64,000 nt of DNA from Bradyrhizobium sp. CIAT3101 (GTDB lineage: Bacteria > Pseudomonadota > Alphaproteobacteria > Rhizobiales > Xanthobacteraceae). A program made the translations under genes and the position numbers. The DNA is taken from positions 6,593,001 to 6,657,000 of the forward strand of contig NZ_CP121634.1 of assembly GCF_029714945.1 (NCBI RefSeq), in the 5' to 3' direction. This document shows positions 33,653-41,819 of this stretch, in pieces (the stretch's first letter is position 1; each line of letters opens with the position of its first letter). Under the pieces are notes generated by a model. That model was not told the origin of the DNA. It saw only the letters and a program-made list of their open reading frames with translations, and searched no databases.

Positions 33653-34729
33653 ATGACCGGCTTGCCCATGGAATCTTTCATTATCCAGCGCCTTCAAGAA
33701 GGCGGCTGGCGCGTCATTCACCGGCGGGCTGATCTCACCGATCTGCCGATCGCCGACTTTGTTTCGTTCCGCGAAGCTCAGGAATGGATGAACTGGAAGT
33801 CCGGCAGTCCCAGAATCAATCCGTATGTCACGGCGAACGAAATGTTCTCGCAGCCGCGGCTGGTCGAGATCGCAATCGAGCCGCAGTCGAAGGCCGATGC
33901 GGAGAAGCTCGGCATTGCGCTGGCAAAGATCGCGGCCGAAGACCCTGCTTTCGACATGTCGATCGATCACGAGTCGGGACAGATCATCCTGAAGGGCGTG
34001 AGCGAATTCCATCTCGACGCCAAGCTCGAAACCCTCAGGCGCACCTACGACGTCGGTCTCAGAGTTGGGGCGCCGCAGGTGGCGTTCCGTGAGCGCATCA
34101 CTCGGCCGGCCGAGGTGGAATTTACCTACAGGAAGCAGTCCGGCGGTTCGGGCCGGTTCGCGGCCGTCAAGCTGCGCGTCGCGCCGAACGGGCCCGGCCA
34201 GGGCTATCGGTTCGAGTCCAGGATCGCCGGCGGCGCGGTGCCGAAAGAATACATTCCCGGTATCGAGAACGGGATCGCGAGCGTGCTTCCCTCGGGCGTG
34301 GTCGCCGGCGCTCCGGTGGTCGACATCGTAGTCGAGCTGATCGACGGCAAGTATCATGACGTCGACTCCTCGGCACAGACCTTCGAGATCGCCGCACGTG
34401 CCGCATTCCGCGAGGCACTCCAAAAGGCGGAGTCGGTGCTGCTCGAGCCGATCATGAAGATGGAGGTCGTGACACCGGAGGACTGTGTGGGGCTCGTTAT
34501 CGGAGACTTGAATTTGCGGCGCGGGCAGATCCAGGGGCAAGAGATGCGTGGCGGCGCCACCGCCATCAAAGCGATGGTGCCGCTCATGAACATGTTCGGT
34601 TACGCGAAGGACCTGCGCTCGATGAGCCAGGGGCGCGCGACCTTCACAATGGAATTCGATCATTATGCCCCGGCACCATCGCCCGAGCATGACCCGCCAT
34701 TTCGGCCTGCGATGGGGATGCGTGCTTGA
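33653..34729 (+). CDS. EF-G-like protein lacking GTPase and domain II
   Basis: 358 residues. Residues ~66-342 align with elongation factor G domains III-V: III (68-145, [20 protein letters not shown]), IV (146-266, with [24 protein letters not shown] and the tip [11 protein letters not shown]), V (267-342, [46 protein letters not shown]). The G domain and domain II (~400 residues) are absent; instead there is a ~55-residue N-terminal domain ([20 protein letters not shown]). No frameshift remnants lie upstream, and key tip residues are intact, so it is a maintained gene and not an obvious pseudogene. Function unknown; ribosome binding possible. Confidence 0.85.
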   Translation: MTGLPMESFIIQRLQEGGWRVIHRRADLTDLPIADFVSFREAQEWMNWKSGSPRINPYVTANEMFSQPRLVEIAIEPQSKADAEKLGIALAKIAAEDPAFDMSIDHESGQIILKGVSEFHLDAKLETLRRTYDVGLRVGAPQVAFRERITRPAEVEFTYRKQSGGSGRFAAVKLRVAPNGPGQGYRFESRIAGGAVPKEYIPGIENGIASVLPSGVVAGAPVVDIVVELIDGKYHDVDSSAQTFEIAARAAFREALQKAESVLLEPIMKMEVVTPEDCVGLVIGDLNLRRGQIQGQEMRGGATAIKAMVPLMNMFGYAKDLRSMSQGRATFTMEFDHYAPAPSPEHDPPFRPAMGMRA

Positions 34730-34872
34730 ACAACGCCCCACAGACCAGGATCGCGACGACGTCGTTCCTCTGAACACTTGTTCACCAAGATTAAATTCCT
34801 CACGGCCCTGCGCTGCGATAGCAACCAATTGATCCGCCGCAAGTTCTCCCGCCACCAACGAGGGAGATCGCG

Positions 34873-35160
34873 ATGAGACTCAAACTTGCTGTTCTTGGCC
34901 TGGTTGCCCTTGGCAGTGCTGCGCTGGCGTCGGGACAAGCGCTCGCGGCGATGCCGAACGGCATTCCGCAGGCCGATCAAGTCGCCGGCGGACCGGCCGC
35001 GCATGTCGACCAGGTGCGGATGGTCTGCAACGCCTGGGGCCGCTGCTGGTGGCGCCCGAACTATTACGGCGCCTACGGCTATTACGGCGGCCCGCGCCGC
35101 TTCTACGGTTACGGCCCGCGTCCGTGGGGCGGTGGCTATCGCCACTGGCACCGCTGGTAG
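34873..35160 (+). CDS. Small secreted Gly/Tyr/Trp-rich protein
   Basis: 95 residues. Signal peptide MRLKLAVLGLVALGSAALAS to AALAA, then a mature part with one possible disulfide (VCNAWGRCWW) and a low-complexity tail of Gly, Tyr, Arg and Trp (YYGAYGYYGGPRRFYGYG). GAGGGAGATCGCG precedes ATG 34873. Similar small envelope proteins are widespread in Bradyrhizobium; function unknown. Ends 6 bp before a terminator. Confidence 0.8.
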   Translation: MRLKLAVLGLVALGSAALASGQALAAMPNGIPQADQVAGGPAAHVDQVRMVCNAWGRCWWRPNYYGAYGYYGGPRRFYGYGPRPWGGGYRHWHRW

Positions 35161-35166
35161 ATGACG

Positions 35167-35189
35167 AAGGGGCCGCGAGGCCCCTTTTT
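35167..35189 (+). terminator. Rho-independent terminator
   Basis: AAGGGGCC-GCGA-GGCCCCTTTTT hairpin with T-run directly after the small secreted protein. Confidence 0.9.
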
Positions 35190-35241
35190 CCTGGAAGACG
35201 TCGTATTCCTGGAAGACGTCGTATTCCTGGAAGACGTCGTA
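35188..35241. repeat. Three perfect 18-bp tandem repeats
   Basis: TTCCTGGAAGACGTCGTA occurs three times head to tail without mismatch, in the gap between the terminator and the 3' end of the ASCH gene. Each unit contains the palindrome GACGTC. The number of copies is likely variable between strains. Confidence 0.95.
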
Positions 35242-35246
35242 CGCGA

Positions 35247-35645
35247 TCAATCGCCGAAAACCTCGATCAGGCGGAAGCGCTCGCACATGAGCATCATGTC
35301 TTCGCTGAACCGTCCGAGCCGGCCGAAATAGGTGCGATGGGCGTTGCGCCAATAGGCGAGGCTGCGATCGCCCTCGCCCTCATCGTAGGCAAAGGCCGCG
35401 TCGACGTCATTGAAGCGCCGGTAGGCGATCTCGACGGATTCGATGACGCAGCGCGGCTCTCCCCGCCCGTCGAGCACGACCCAGCGCTCACCGGGCGTCG
35501 ACGTGTTGGGCTCGTCTTCCGTGCTGCAGGTCGCCGTCTTGATGCCCTTGACGACGAGTTCGAGCAGTTCATCGGCAAGCGCCGGACTGTCGCCGAAGGC
35601 AAACGTCCGGAGATCTCGATATCGTTCGGGCACCGGCTTGTTCAT
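35247..35645 (-). CDS. ASCH domain protein
   Basis: 132-residue cytosolic protein of the YhfF-like ASCH family, a PUA-related beta-barrel implicated in RNA or nucleotide binding. Motifs: ELVVKGIKTATCS (the GxKxxT of ASCH), ERWVVLDGRGEPRCVIESVEI, and FAYDEGEGDRSLAYWRNAH. Stand-alone; IPMDH-like gene starts further right on the same strand, its stop 47 bp from this start. Substrate unknown. Confidence 0.87.
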   Translation of the reverse strand: MNKPVPERYRDLRTFAFGDSPALADELLELVVKGIKTATCSTEDEPNTSTPGERWVVLDGRGEPRCVIESVEIAYRRFNDVDAAFAYDEGEGDRSLAYWRNAHRTYFGRLGRFSEDMMLMCERFRLIEVFGD

Positions 35646-35692
35646 GGTGGTCCAAGCCCTTCAGGGCCGACGCCTTGCGGCGCGATCCCCTC

Positions 35693-36772
35693 CTACAACG
35701 CGGAAAGCACCGCCTTGGTGATATCGGCCGTGCCGTTGCTGCCACCGAACTCCATCGGCTTGAGGCCGCCGGCATAGACCTGATCGACCGCGCGTTCGAT
35801 CTGCTCACCGGCCTCCGCCGCGCTCTCGACGCCGTGCTTGTCGGCGAGCCAGTCCAGCATCATCGCCGCCGACAGGATCATGCCGGTGGGATTGGCCTTG
35901 CCCTGCCCCATGATGTCGGGCGCGGTGCCGTGGCACGGCTGGAACACGGCGTATTTGTCGCCGATATCGGCCGACGGCGCCATGCCGAGGCCGCCGATCA
36001 GGCTCGCCGTGATGTCGGAGACGATGTCGCCGAACATGTTCTCCATCACCATCACATCGAAATCCCAGGGGCGCTTGACCAGCATCGCCGAGCAGGCATC
36101 GACATAGAGACGATCGGTCTTCACGTCGGGATGCTTCTTCGCGATCTCGTCGAAAATGCCGCGGAAGAACGCAAAGGCCTTGAACACATTCGCCTTGTCG
36201 ACACAGGCGAGCGAGCCCGGCTTGCCGCGTGCCTTGCGCCGCTCGGCCAGGCGAAACGAGAAGTCGAACAGCCGCTCGGAGGTCTTGCGCGTGATCACCA
36301 TGGTCTCGCGCGCGTCCTCATGGGTGACGACGCCCTTGCCCATCGAGGCGAACAGGCCTTCGGTGGACTCGCGGATCACCACGAGATCGATGCCGCGCTT
36401 GTCGGCGCCGACGATCGGGCTCGGCACGCCCGGAATGAGCCGCGCCGGGCGCACGCCGGCGTAGAGATCGAAGATGAAGCGCAGCTCGATCTGTGGCGCG
36501 ATCTCGGTATTGTCGGGGTAGCGCACCGACGGCAGGCCACAGGCTCCGAGCAGGATCGCGTCGGCTTCCTCGCACAATTTGATCGTGGAATCCGGCATCG
36601 ACTTGCCGGTGGCGCGATAATTATTCGCGCCGGCCGGCGCCTCGGTGAAGCGGAAGCTCAAGCCGGATTTTGACTCGATCTTGCGCAGCACCTCGAGCGC
36701 GGGCGCCATGACTTCGGGACCGATGCCGTCACCGGCGAGCACAGCGATATGGAAAGCGTTGTTTGCGGACAT
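35693..36772 (-). CDS. Isocitrate/isopropylmalate dehydrogenase family protein
   Basis: 359-residue NAD-dependent beta-decarboxylating dehydrogenase. Signature blocks: IAVLAGDGIGPEV (residues 8-20), IRESTEGLFASMGKG, the catalytic lysine/aspartate region CVDKANVFKAFAFF and the metal site MFGDIVSDITASLIGGLGMAPSADIGD. LeuB homologue, but with no leuC/D nearby; it may be a second IPMDH or a tartrate/homoisocitrate-type dehydrogenase. ATG 36772 with weak GGAAATCC upstream. Confidence 0.88.
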   Translation of the reverse strand: MSANNAFHIAVLAGDGIGPEVMAPALEVLRKIESKSGLSFRFTEAPAGANNYRATGKSMPDSTIKLCEEADAILLGACGLPSVRYPDNTEIAPQIELRFIFDLYAGVRPARLIPGVPSPIVGADKRGIDLVVIRESTEGLFASMGKGVVTHEDARETMVITRKTSERLFDFSFRLAERRKARGKPGSLACVDKANVFKAFAFFRGIFDEIAKKHPDVKTDRLYVDACSAMLVKRPWDFDVMVMENMFGDIVSDITASLIGGLGMAPSADIGDKYAVFQPCHGTAPDIMGQGKANPTGMILSAAMMLDWLADKHGVESAAEAGEQIERAVDQVYAGGLKPMEFGGSNGTADITKAVLSAL

Positions 36773-36793
36773 TTAAGGATTTCCTACTCTCTC

Positions 36794-36882
36794 CGTCATG
36801 CCCGAGCTTGACCCGGGCATCCACGTCTTAATGCCATTTCCACGGGAAGGCGTGGATGGCCGGGACAAGCCCGGCCATGACG
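36794..36882. repeat. Dispersed inverted repeat, family B copy 2
   Basis: CGTCATGCCCGAGCTTGACCC.. and ..GGGACAAGCCCGGCCATGACG arms around a variable centre; second copy of the element at 16248-16334. The outer arms and the GGCGTGGATGGCCGGGAC inner part are nearly identical. Confidence 0.8.
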
Positions 36883-36901
36883 AGAAACAAACGGCGGCGA
36901 A

Positions 36902-37969
36902 TTACGGCGTCAGCACCGTGCGCCCGACCACGGCACCCTGCTGCAACTGCAGCAGCGCGTCGTTGGCCTTGTTGAGCGGCGCCTTCGTCACCGGGATCGG
37001 CGCCACGTTCTTGGCGCGGACGAGGTCGAGCAGCTCCTGCGTTTCACGCAAATTGCCGACGTAGCTGCCCTGGATCGTCACCGCCTTGATCGGGATCAGC
37101 GGCAAGGCCCAGGTCGCGCCGCCGCCGAACAGGCCGACGATGACGAGCTTGCCGCCCTTGGTCAGGCAGTCGAAACCGAGCTGCGTCGTCGCGGCATTGC
37201 CGACGAGGTCGATCACAGCGCGGATCGGCCCGCCGGCTTTCTTCGCGAGCTGCTCCAGCGCATCGCCCGCCTTGGGATCGACGGTCGCGAGTGCGCCGGC
37301 CTTCTCGGCGGCCTCGCGCTTCTTCGCGTCGATATCGACCATGATCGCGCCCTTGCCGCCCATCGCCTTCAGCAGCGACAGCGCCATCAGGCCGAGACCG
37401 CCGGCACCGAACATCACGATCGGCGTATCGAAATGCTGCTCCACCTTCTTCAGCGCGCTGTAGGTGGTGACGCCCGAGCAGGCGTAAGGCGCAGCCGACG
37501 CGGGATCGAGGCCTTTCAGGTTGAGCAGATAGCGTGGATGCGGCACCAGCATGTGATCTGAATAGCCGCCGTCGCAATAGACGCCGAGCGAGCGCGGCGT
37601 CAGGCACATGTTCTCGTCGCCGGCGAGGCAGGTGGCGCATTTGCCGCAGCCGATCCAGGGATAGACCAGGCCGACGTCGCCAAGCTTGAGGCCGCCCTGA
37701 TCGGTCGGCTTCACGTCGGGCCCGAACGCCAAAACTTCGCCGACGGTCTCGTGGCCCATGGTCAGCGGCAGGTTGATGCCGCGATCCTTCAACGACAGCG
37801 GCTTGCGGCCGTGGCCGAGATCGTAGCCGCCTTCCCAGATGTGGAGGTCGCTGTGGCAGACGCCGGCGGCCTTCACCCTGATCAGCACCTGCGTGCCCGA
37901 GGGTTGCGGCGTCGCCTCGTCGAACTCCTGCAGCGGCGCCTTGAAATCGGCGACCTTGAAACTCTTCAT
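36902..37969 (-). CDS. Zinc alcohol dehydrogenase (class with structural zinc)
   Basis: 355-residue NAD-dependent alcohol dehydrogenase. Catalytic zinc motif VCHSDLHIWEGG, GHETVGEV, the four-cysteine structural zinc loop GCGKCATCLAGDENMC, and the Rossmann motif MFGAGGLGLMALSLL. GGGAGGACGCC precedes ATG 37969. Stands alone between a repeat and the ABC importer. Primary or aromatic alcohols are likely substrates. Confidence 0.92.
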   Translation of the reverse strand: MKSFKVADFKAPLQEFDEATPQPSGTQVLIRVKAAGVCHSDLHIWEGGYDLGHGRKPLSLKDRGINLPLTMGHETVGEVLAFGPDVKPTDQGGLKLGDVGLVYPWIGCGKCATCLAGDENMCLTPRSLGVYCDGGYSDHMLVPHPRYLLNLKGLDPASAAPYACSGVTTYSALKKVEQHFDTPIVMFGAGGLGLMALSLLKAMGGKGAIMVDIDAKKREAAEKAGALATVDPKAGDALEQLAKKAGGPIRAVIDLVGNAATTQLGFDCLTKGGKLVIVGLFGGGATWALPLIPIKAVTIQGSYVGNLRETQELLDLVRAKNVAPIPVTKAPLNKANDALLQLQQGAVVGRTVLTP

Positions 37970-38048
37970 GGCGTCCTCCCGGCATACTCTTCGTCGCGCC
38001 ACCATGCCACGGCCGGCAGGGCGAGACAAACCCGGGAGCTGTCTTAGT

Positions 38049-39017
38049 TTAGCCCAGCGGATGGTGGCAAGCGGCGAACTGGCCGGGCGCAACCTCACGC
38101 AACTCCGGTATCTCCGCGCTGCATCGCTGGTCCGCCCGCGGGCAGCGGGTGCGGAAGCGGCAACCGGATGGCGGCGCAATCGGCGATGGCGGCTCGCCGA
38201 TCGCCACGCTCTCGGCGGGACGCACGTCCGGATCAGGTACCGGGATCGCCTCAAGCAACAGCCCGGTATAGGGATGCGCAGGTTTTGCGAACAATTGCTC
38301 CGATGGGCCGACCTCGCAGAGCCGACCGAGATACATCACCGCGACGCGATCGCTGACCGCTTTGACCACGGCAAGGTCATGCGCGATGAACAGCAACGTC
38401 AGGCCGAACCGCGCCTTCATCTCCTCCAGCAGGTTGAGGATCTGCGCGCGGATGGAGACGTCGAGCGCGGAGACCGGCTCGTCGCACACGATGAACTCGG
38501 GGTTGAGCACGAGCGATCGCGCGATGCAGATGCGCTGGCATTGGCCGCCGGAAAACTCGTGCGGTAACCGCCCCGCCACGAGATCGGGATCGAGCCCGAC
38601 CGCGGAGAGAACCTCGTGAACGCGCCGCTTGCGCTCGGCGGCATCCTTGACACCAGCGATGATCAGCGGCTCGGCGACGATGTCACCGATGCGCCGGCGC
38701 GGATTGAGCGAGGCGATCGGGTCCTGGAAGATCAGCTGCACGCGGCGGCGCATCTTTCGCAGCGCATCGCCCTCCATCGCGGTGAGGTCTTCGCCGTCGA
38801 ACAGCACGCGGCCGCTTTTGGCACGCCGCAATTGCAGCACCGCGCGGCCCAGCGTCGACTTGCCGCAGCCGGACTCGCCGACCAGCCCCAGCGTCTCGCC
38901 GCGCGCGACGTGAAGGCTGACGCCGGAGACCGCGTGCACCGTCTTGTTGCCAAGACCATATTCGACGACGAGATTGTCGACGTTCAGCAACGGCTGCTTC
39001 TGCACGGCGAGCTGCAT
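38049..39017 (-). CDS. Peptide-type ABC importer ATP-binding protein (DppF/OppF)
   Basis: 322-residue ATPase: Walker A GESGCGKSTLGRAVLQL, signature SGGQCQRICIARSL, Walker B IVCDEPVSALD, H-loop FIAHDLAVV, and the oligopeptide C-terminal Cys motif (CRFRTRCPRADQRC) typical of Opp/Dpp ATPases, which may hold an Fe-S cluster. Start overlaps the stop of the preceding ATPase by one base (TGATG), so expression is coupled. Confidence 0.92.
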   Translation of the reverse strand: MQLAVQKQPLLNVDNLVVEYGLGNKTVHAVSGVSLHVARGETLGLVGESGCGKSTLGRAVLQLRRAKSGRVLFDGEDLTAMEGDALRKMRRRVQLIFQDPIASLNPRRRIGDIVAEPLIIAGVKDAAERKRRVHEVLSAVGLDPDLVAGRLPHEFSGGQCQRICIARSLVLNPEFIVCDEPVSALDVSIRAQILNLLEEMKARFGLTLLFIAHDLAVVKAVSDRVAVMYLGRLCEVGPSEQLFAKPAHPYTGLLLEAIPVPDPDVRPAESVAIGEPPSPIAPPSGCRFRTRCPRADQRCSAEIPELREVAPGQFAACHHPLG

Positions 39018-40009
39018 CACGCGCCAATCCCTTCCGTCATCTGGATCGGGTGAAAGCAGGCGTAGAGATGCCCCGGCATCTCGGCGCTCTTCAACTCGGG
39101 CTTGGCTTCGTGGCAGCGCCCGGCCGCATAGCGGCAGCGCGGCGCGAAGGAGCAGCCTTTGAGCGGCCGTGTCGGATCGGGCGGACGGCCGGAGATGGCG
39201 GGCAACGGCGTATGCGGCGCGGTCTCCAGCTTCGGGATCGCCGCCAGCAACGCCTCGGTGTAGGGCATGTGCATGCGTTTGAAGAGCGCCTGGGTCGGCG
39301 CACGTTCCACCACCCTGCCCGCATACATCACCGCGACCTCGTCGGCGCGACCGGCGACCACGCCGAGATCGTGGGTGATGATGATCATCGCCATGTGGCG
39401 GCGGCGCTGCTCGCGCGCCAGCAGATCGAGGATCTGCGCCTGGATGGTGACGTCGAGCGCCGTGGTCGGCTCGTCCGCGATCAGAAGTTTCGGCTCGCAG
39501 GACAGCGCGATCGCAATCGCGATGCGCTGGCGCATGCCGCCGGAGCATTGATGCGGATATTGCGCGAGCCGCTGCTCCGGCGCAGGAATGCCGACGGCGG
39601 CGAGCAGCTCGATGCTGCGCTTCCGCGCGGCCGGCGCGTCGAGCTCGAGGTGCTCCTGGATCGTCTCCATCAACTGGGTTCCGATCGTCAGCACCGGATT
39701 GAGCGAGGTCATCGGATCCTGGAACACCACCGCGAGGTCGCGCGCGCGCAGGCGGCGCAAGCTTTCAGGCGCGAGCCGGACCAGATCCTGGCCGTCGAAC
39801 ATGACGCGCCCGGAGAGCTTCGCCTTCTTCGGCAGCAGTTGGAGGATCGCCCGCGACAGCATGGTCTTGCCGCAGCCGGATTCACCGACGATTCCGAGCG
39901 TGCGGCCCGGCTCCAGCGACAGGTCGACATGATCGACCGCGCGCAAATTGCCGCGCGGGGTCGGCAGCTCGACCGCGACGTCCTCGATGGTCAGCAGCGG
40001 CGTGCTCAC
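39017..40009 (-). CDS. Peptide-type ABC importer ATP-binding protein (DppD/OppD)
   Basis: 330-residue ATPase. Walker [16 protein letters not shown], signature [15 protein letters not shown], Walker [16 protein letters not shown]-loop IITHDLGVV, and a C-terminal [14 protein letters not shown] cysteine region. Paired with the following DppF-like subunit, with which it would form the heterodimeric motor. Overlaps the permease gene by four bases. Confidence 0.92.
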   Translation of the reverse strand: MSTPLLTIEDVAVELPTPRGNLRAVDHVDLSLEPGRTLGIVGESGCGKTMLSRAILQLLPKKAKLSGRVMFDGQDLVRLAPESLRRLRARDLAVVFQDPMTSLNPVLTIGTQLMETIQEHLELDAPAARKRSIELLAAVGIPAPEQRLAQYPHQCSGGMRQRIAIAIALSCEPKLLIADEPTTALDVTIQAQILDLLAREQRRRHMAMIIITHDLGVVAGRADEVAVMYAGRVVERAPTQALFKRMHMPYTEALLAAIPKLETAPHTPLPAISGRPPDPTRPLKGCSFAPRCRYAAGRCHEAKPELKSAEMPGHLYACFHPIQMTEGIGA

Positions 40010-40875
40010 AGCGCCCCCTGACGCGGGTCGGTCAATGCCCGCATGGTGTCGCCGACGAGGTTGAATGCCAGCACGGTCAGGAACAATCCGACCGCCGGCA
40101 GGAAGGCCAGCCGCGGCGCGACGTCGAGGCTGTCGCGCCCCTCGCCGATCATGCTGCCCCAGCTCGCCATCGGCGGCGGTACGCCGAGCCCGAGGAAGGA
40201 CAGTGCACCCTCGACCACGATGGTGACGGCGACGCCAAGCAGGAAGAACGCCAGCAGCGGCAAGATCACGTTCGGCAGCAACTCGCGCAGCAGGATGCGC
40301 GCATGGCTGGCGCCGAGCGCCTCGGCCGCGATGACGAATTCGCGCCGCGCCAGTGTCAGCGTCGCCGCGCGCGCCACCCGCATGAAGGCGGGAATGCCGA
40401 GCACGCCGAGGATGATGGTGAGATTGGGAATCGACTGGCCGAGATAGGCGGTCACCGCGAGCGCGAAGATCAGCGGCGGAAAGGCGAGCAGCACGTCCAT
40501 GCTGCCGACCACCAGCGTCTCGAACCGGCCGCGGAAATAGCCGGCGAGCAGGCCCAGCGCGCCGCCGATACCAAGGCCGATCATCGGCGCGATCAGCCCC
40601 ACGGTCAGCGAGACGCGCGCCCCGAAGATCAGCCGGGCAAGCTCGTCGCGGCCAAGGCCGTCGGTGCCGAGCCAGTGCTCGGTCGAGAACGCGGCGCGGC
40701 GCTCCAGCATGTCCATGTCGACGGGATTCTGCAGCGGCAGCACCGGTGCGAGGATCGCGAGCGCAATGATAGCGGTGAGCCAGAGGCTCGCGATCCAGAA
40801 CAGCAGCCCGAGCTTGCGCTTGCGCCGAACCGGCGCCGACACCTCGTCCTGCATCGAAAGCTCAAGCGTGGCCAT
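40006..40875 (-). CDS. Peptide-type ABC importer permease (DppC/OppC)
   Basis: 289 residues: cytoplasmic basic N-terminus with an OppC_N region (SLWLTAIIALAILAPVLPL), extracytoplasmic HWLGTDGLGRDELARLIFGARVSL motif common to DppC, and the EAA loop EALGASHARILLRELLPN. About six helices. Overlaps dppB-like stop by 14 bp. Forms the channel with the DppB-like protein. Confidence 0.92.
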   Translation of the reverse strand: MATLELSMQDEVSAPVRRKRKLGLLFWIASLWLTAIIALAILAPVLPLQNPVDMDMLERRAAFSTEHWLGTDGLGRDELARLIFGARVSLTVGLIAPMIGLGIGGALGLLAGYFRGRFETLVVGSMDVLLAFPPLIFALAVTAYLGQSIPNLTIILGVLGIPAFMRVARAATLTLARREFVIAAEALGASHARILLRELLPNVILPLLAFFLLGVAVTIVVEGALSFLGLGVPPPMASWGSMIGEGRDSLDVAPRLAFLPAVGLFLTVLAFNLVGDTMRALTDPRQGAL

Positions 40876-41812
40876 GGCGGATCCTCGGATCGAGCACGGC
40901 GTAGAGCATATCGACGATGAAGTTCACGATGACGAAGCCACAGGCGACCAGCAGCACCACGCCCTGGAGGATGACGAGGTCGCGGGTGTAGATCGCGCCG
41001 ACCAGCAGCCGGCCGATGCCCGGCAGCGCGAAGATCGATTCCACGATCAGCGTGCCGCCGAGCAGGCGGCCGATATTGATGCCCGTCACCGTCACCAGGG
41101 TCAGTGACGACGGTTTCAGCGCATGCACGAACAGGATGCGCGAAGGCTTCAAGCCTTTTGCTTTCGCAAGGGCGATGTAGTCCTCCTGCAAGGTCGCGAT
41201 CATGTCGGAGCGCAGCACCCGCATGATGCCCGGCCATTCCGCCAGCGCCAAGGTCAGCGCCGGCAGCACGAAGAAGCGCAAATTGGCGAGCGGCTCCTCG
41301 GTGAACGGCACATAGCCGGTCGCCGGCAGCCAGTGCAGCTCGACCGCGAACAGGTAGATCAGCAGGATCGCCATCAGGAAGGACGGCATCGACAGCATCG
41401 CAAAGGCGCTGCCGGTCATGAAGCGGTCGAACGCACCGCCGGCGCGCGCGGCGCAGGCGATCGCGAGGGGAACGCCGATCAGGAGGCCGATGAACTCAGC
41501 CATCAGCATCAGCTCGAGCGAGACCGGGATGCGCTCGCTCACCGCCTGCAGCACGGTCTGCCCGGTGCGGAACGAGCGGCCGAGATCGCCCTGCAGCACG
41601 TGGCCGAGCCAGCTCAGGTAGCGCCACCAGATCGGCTGGTCGAGCCCCATGTCATGACGGAGCGCCGCGACATTCTCAGGTGTCGCCTGATCGCCGAGGA
41701 TGACGAAGGCGAGATCGCCAGGCAGCAGCGAGGCGATCAGGAAGGTGAGCAGCGAGACGGCAAGCAGGACCGGCAGGATGGCCAGCAGCCGCCGCACGAC
41801 GAAGTTCAGCAT
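40862..41812 (-). CDS. Peptide-type ABC importer permease (DppB/OppB)
   Basis: 316 residues, six helices, N-terminal MLNFVVRRLLAILPVLLAVSLLTF, loop DLGRSFRTGQTVLQAVSERI and EAA-type motif KAKGLKPSRILFVHALK. Starts 7 bp after the binding-protein gene. Order of the operon: binding protein, B, C, D, F; all minus strand. Confidence 0.92.
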   Translation of the reverse strand: MLNFVVRRLLAILPVLLAVSLLTFLIASLLPGDLAFVILGDQATPENVAALRHDMGLDQPIWWRYLSWLGHVLQGDLGRSFRTGQTVLQAVSERIPVSLELMLMAEFIGLLIGVPLAIACAARAGGAFDRFMTGSAFAMLSMPSFLMAILLIYLFAVELHWLPATGYVPFTEEPLANLRFFVLPALTLALAEWPGIMRVLRSDMIATLQEDYIALAKAKGLKPSRILFVHALKPSSLTLVTVTGINIGRLLGGTLIVESIFALPGIGRLLVGAIYTRDLVILQGVVLLVACGFVIVNFIVDMLYAVLDPRIRHGHA

Positions 41813-41819
41813 CGCGCGG

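Noticed and set aside
33653..34729. Pseudogene of fusA created by frameshift
   Set aside because: No GTPase-domain or domain II remnants are visible in any frame upstream; the upstream DNA encodes a different protein and domains III-V are intact.
35188..35241. Short CRISPR-like array
   Set aside because: The units abut directly with no spacers and there are no cas genes; it is a simple tandem repeat.
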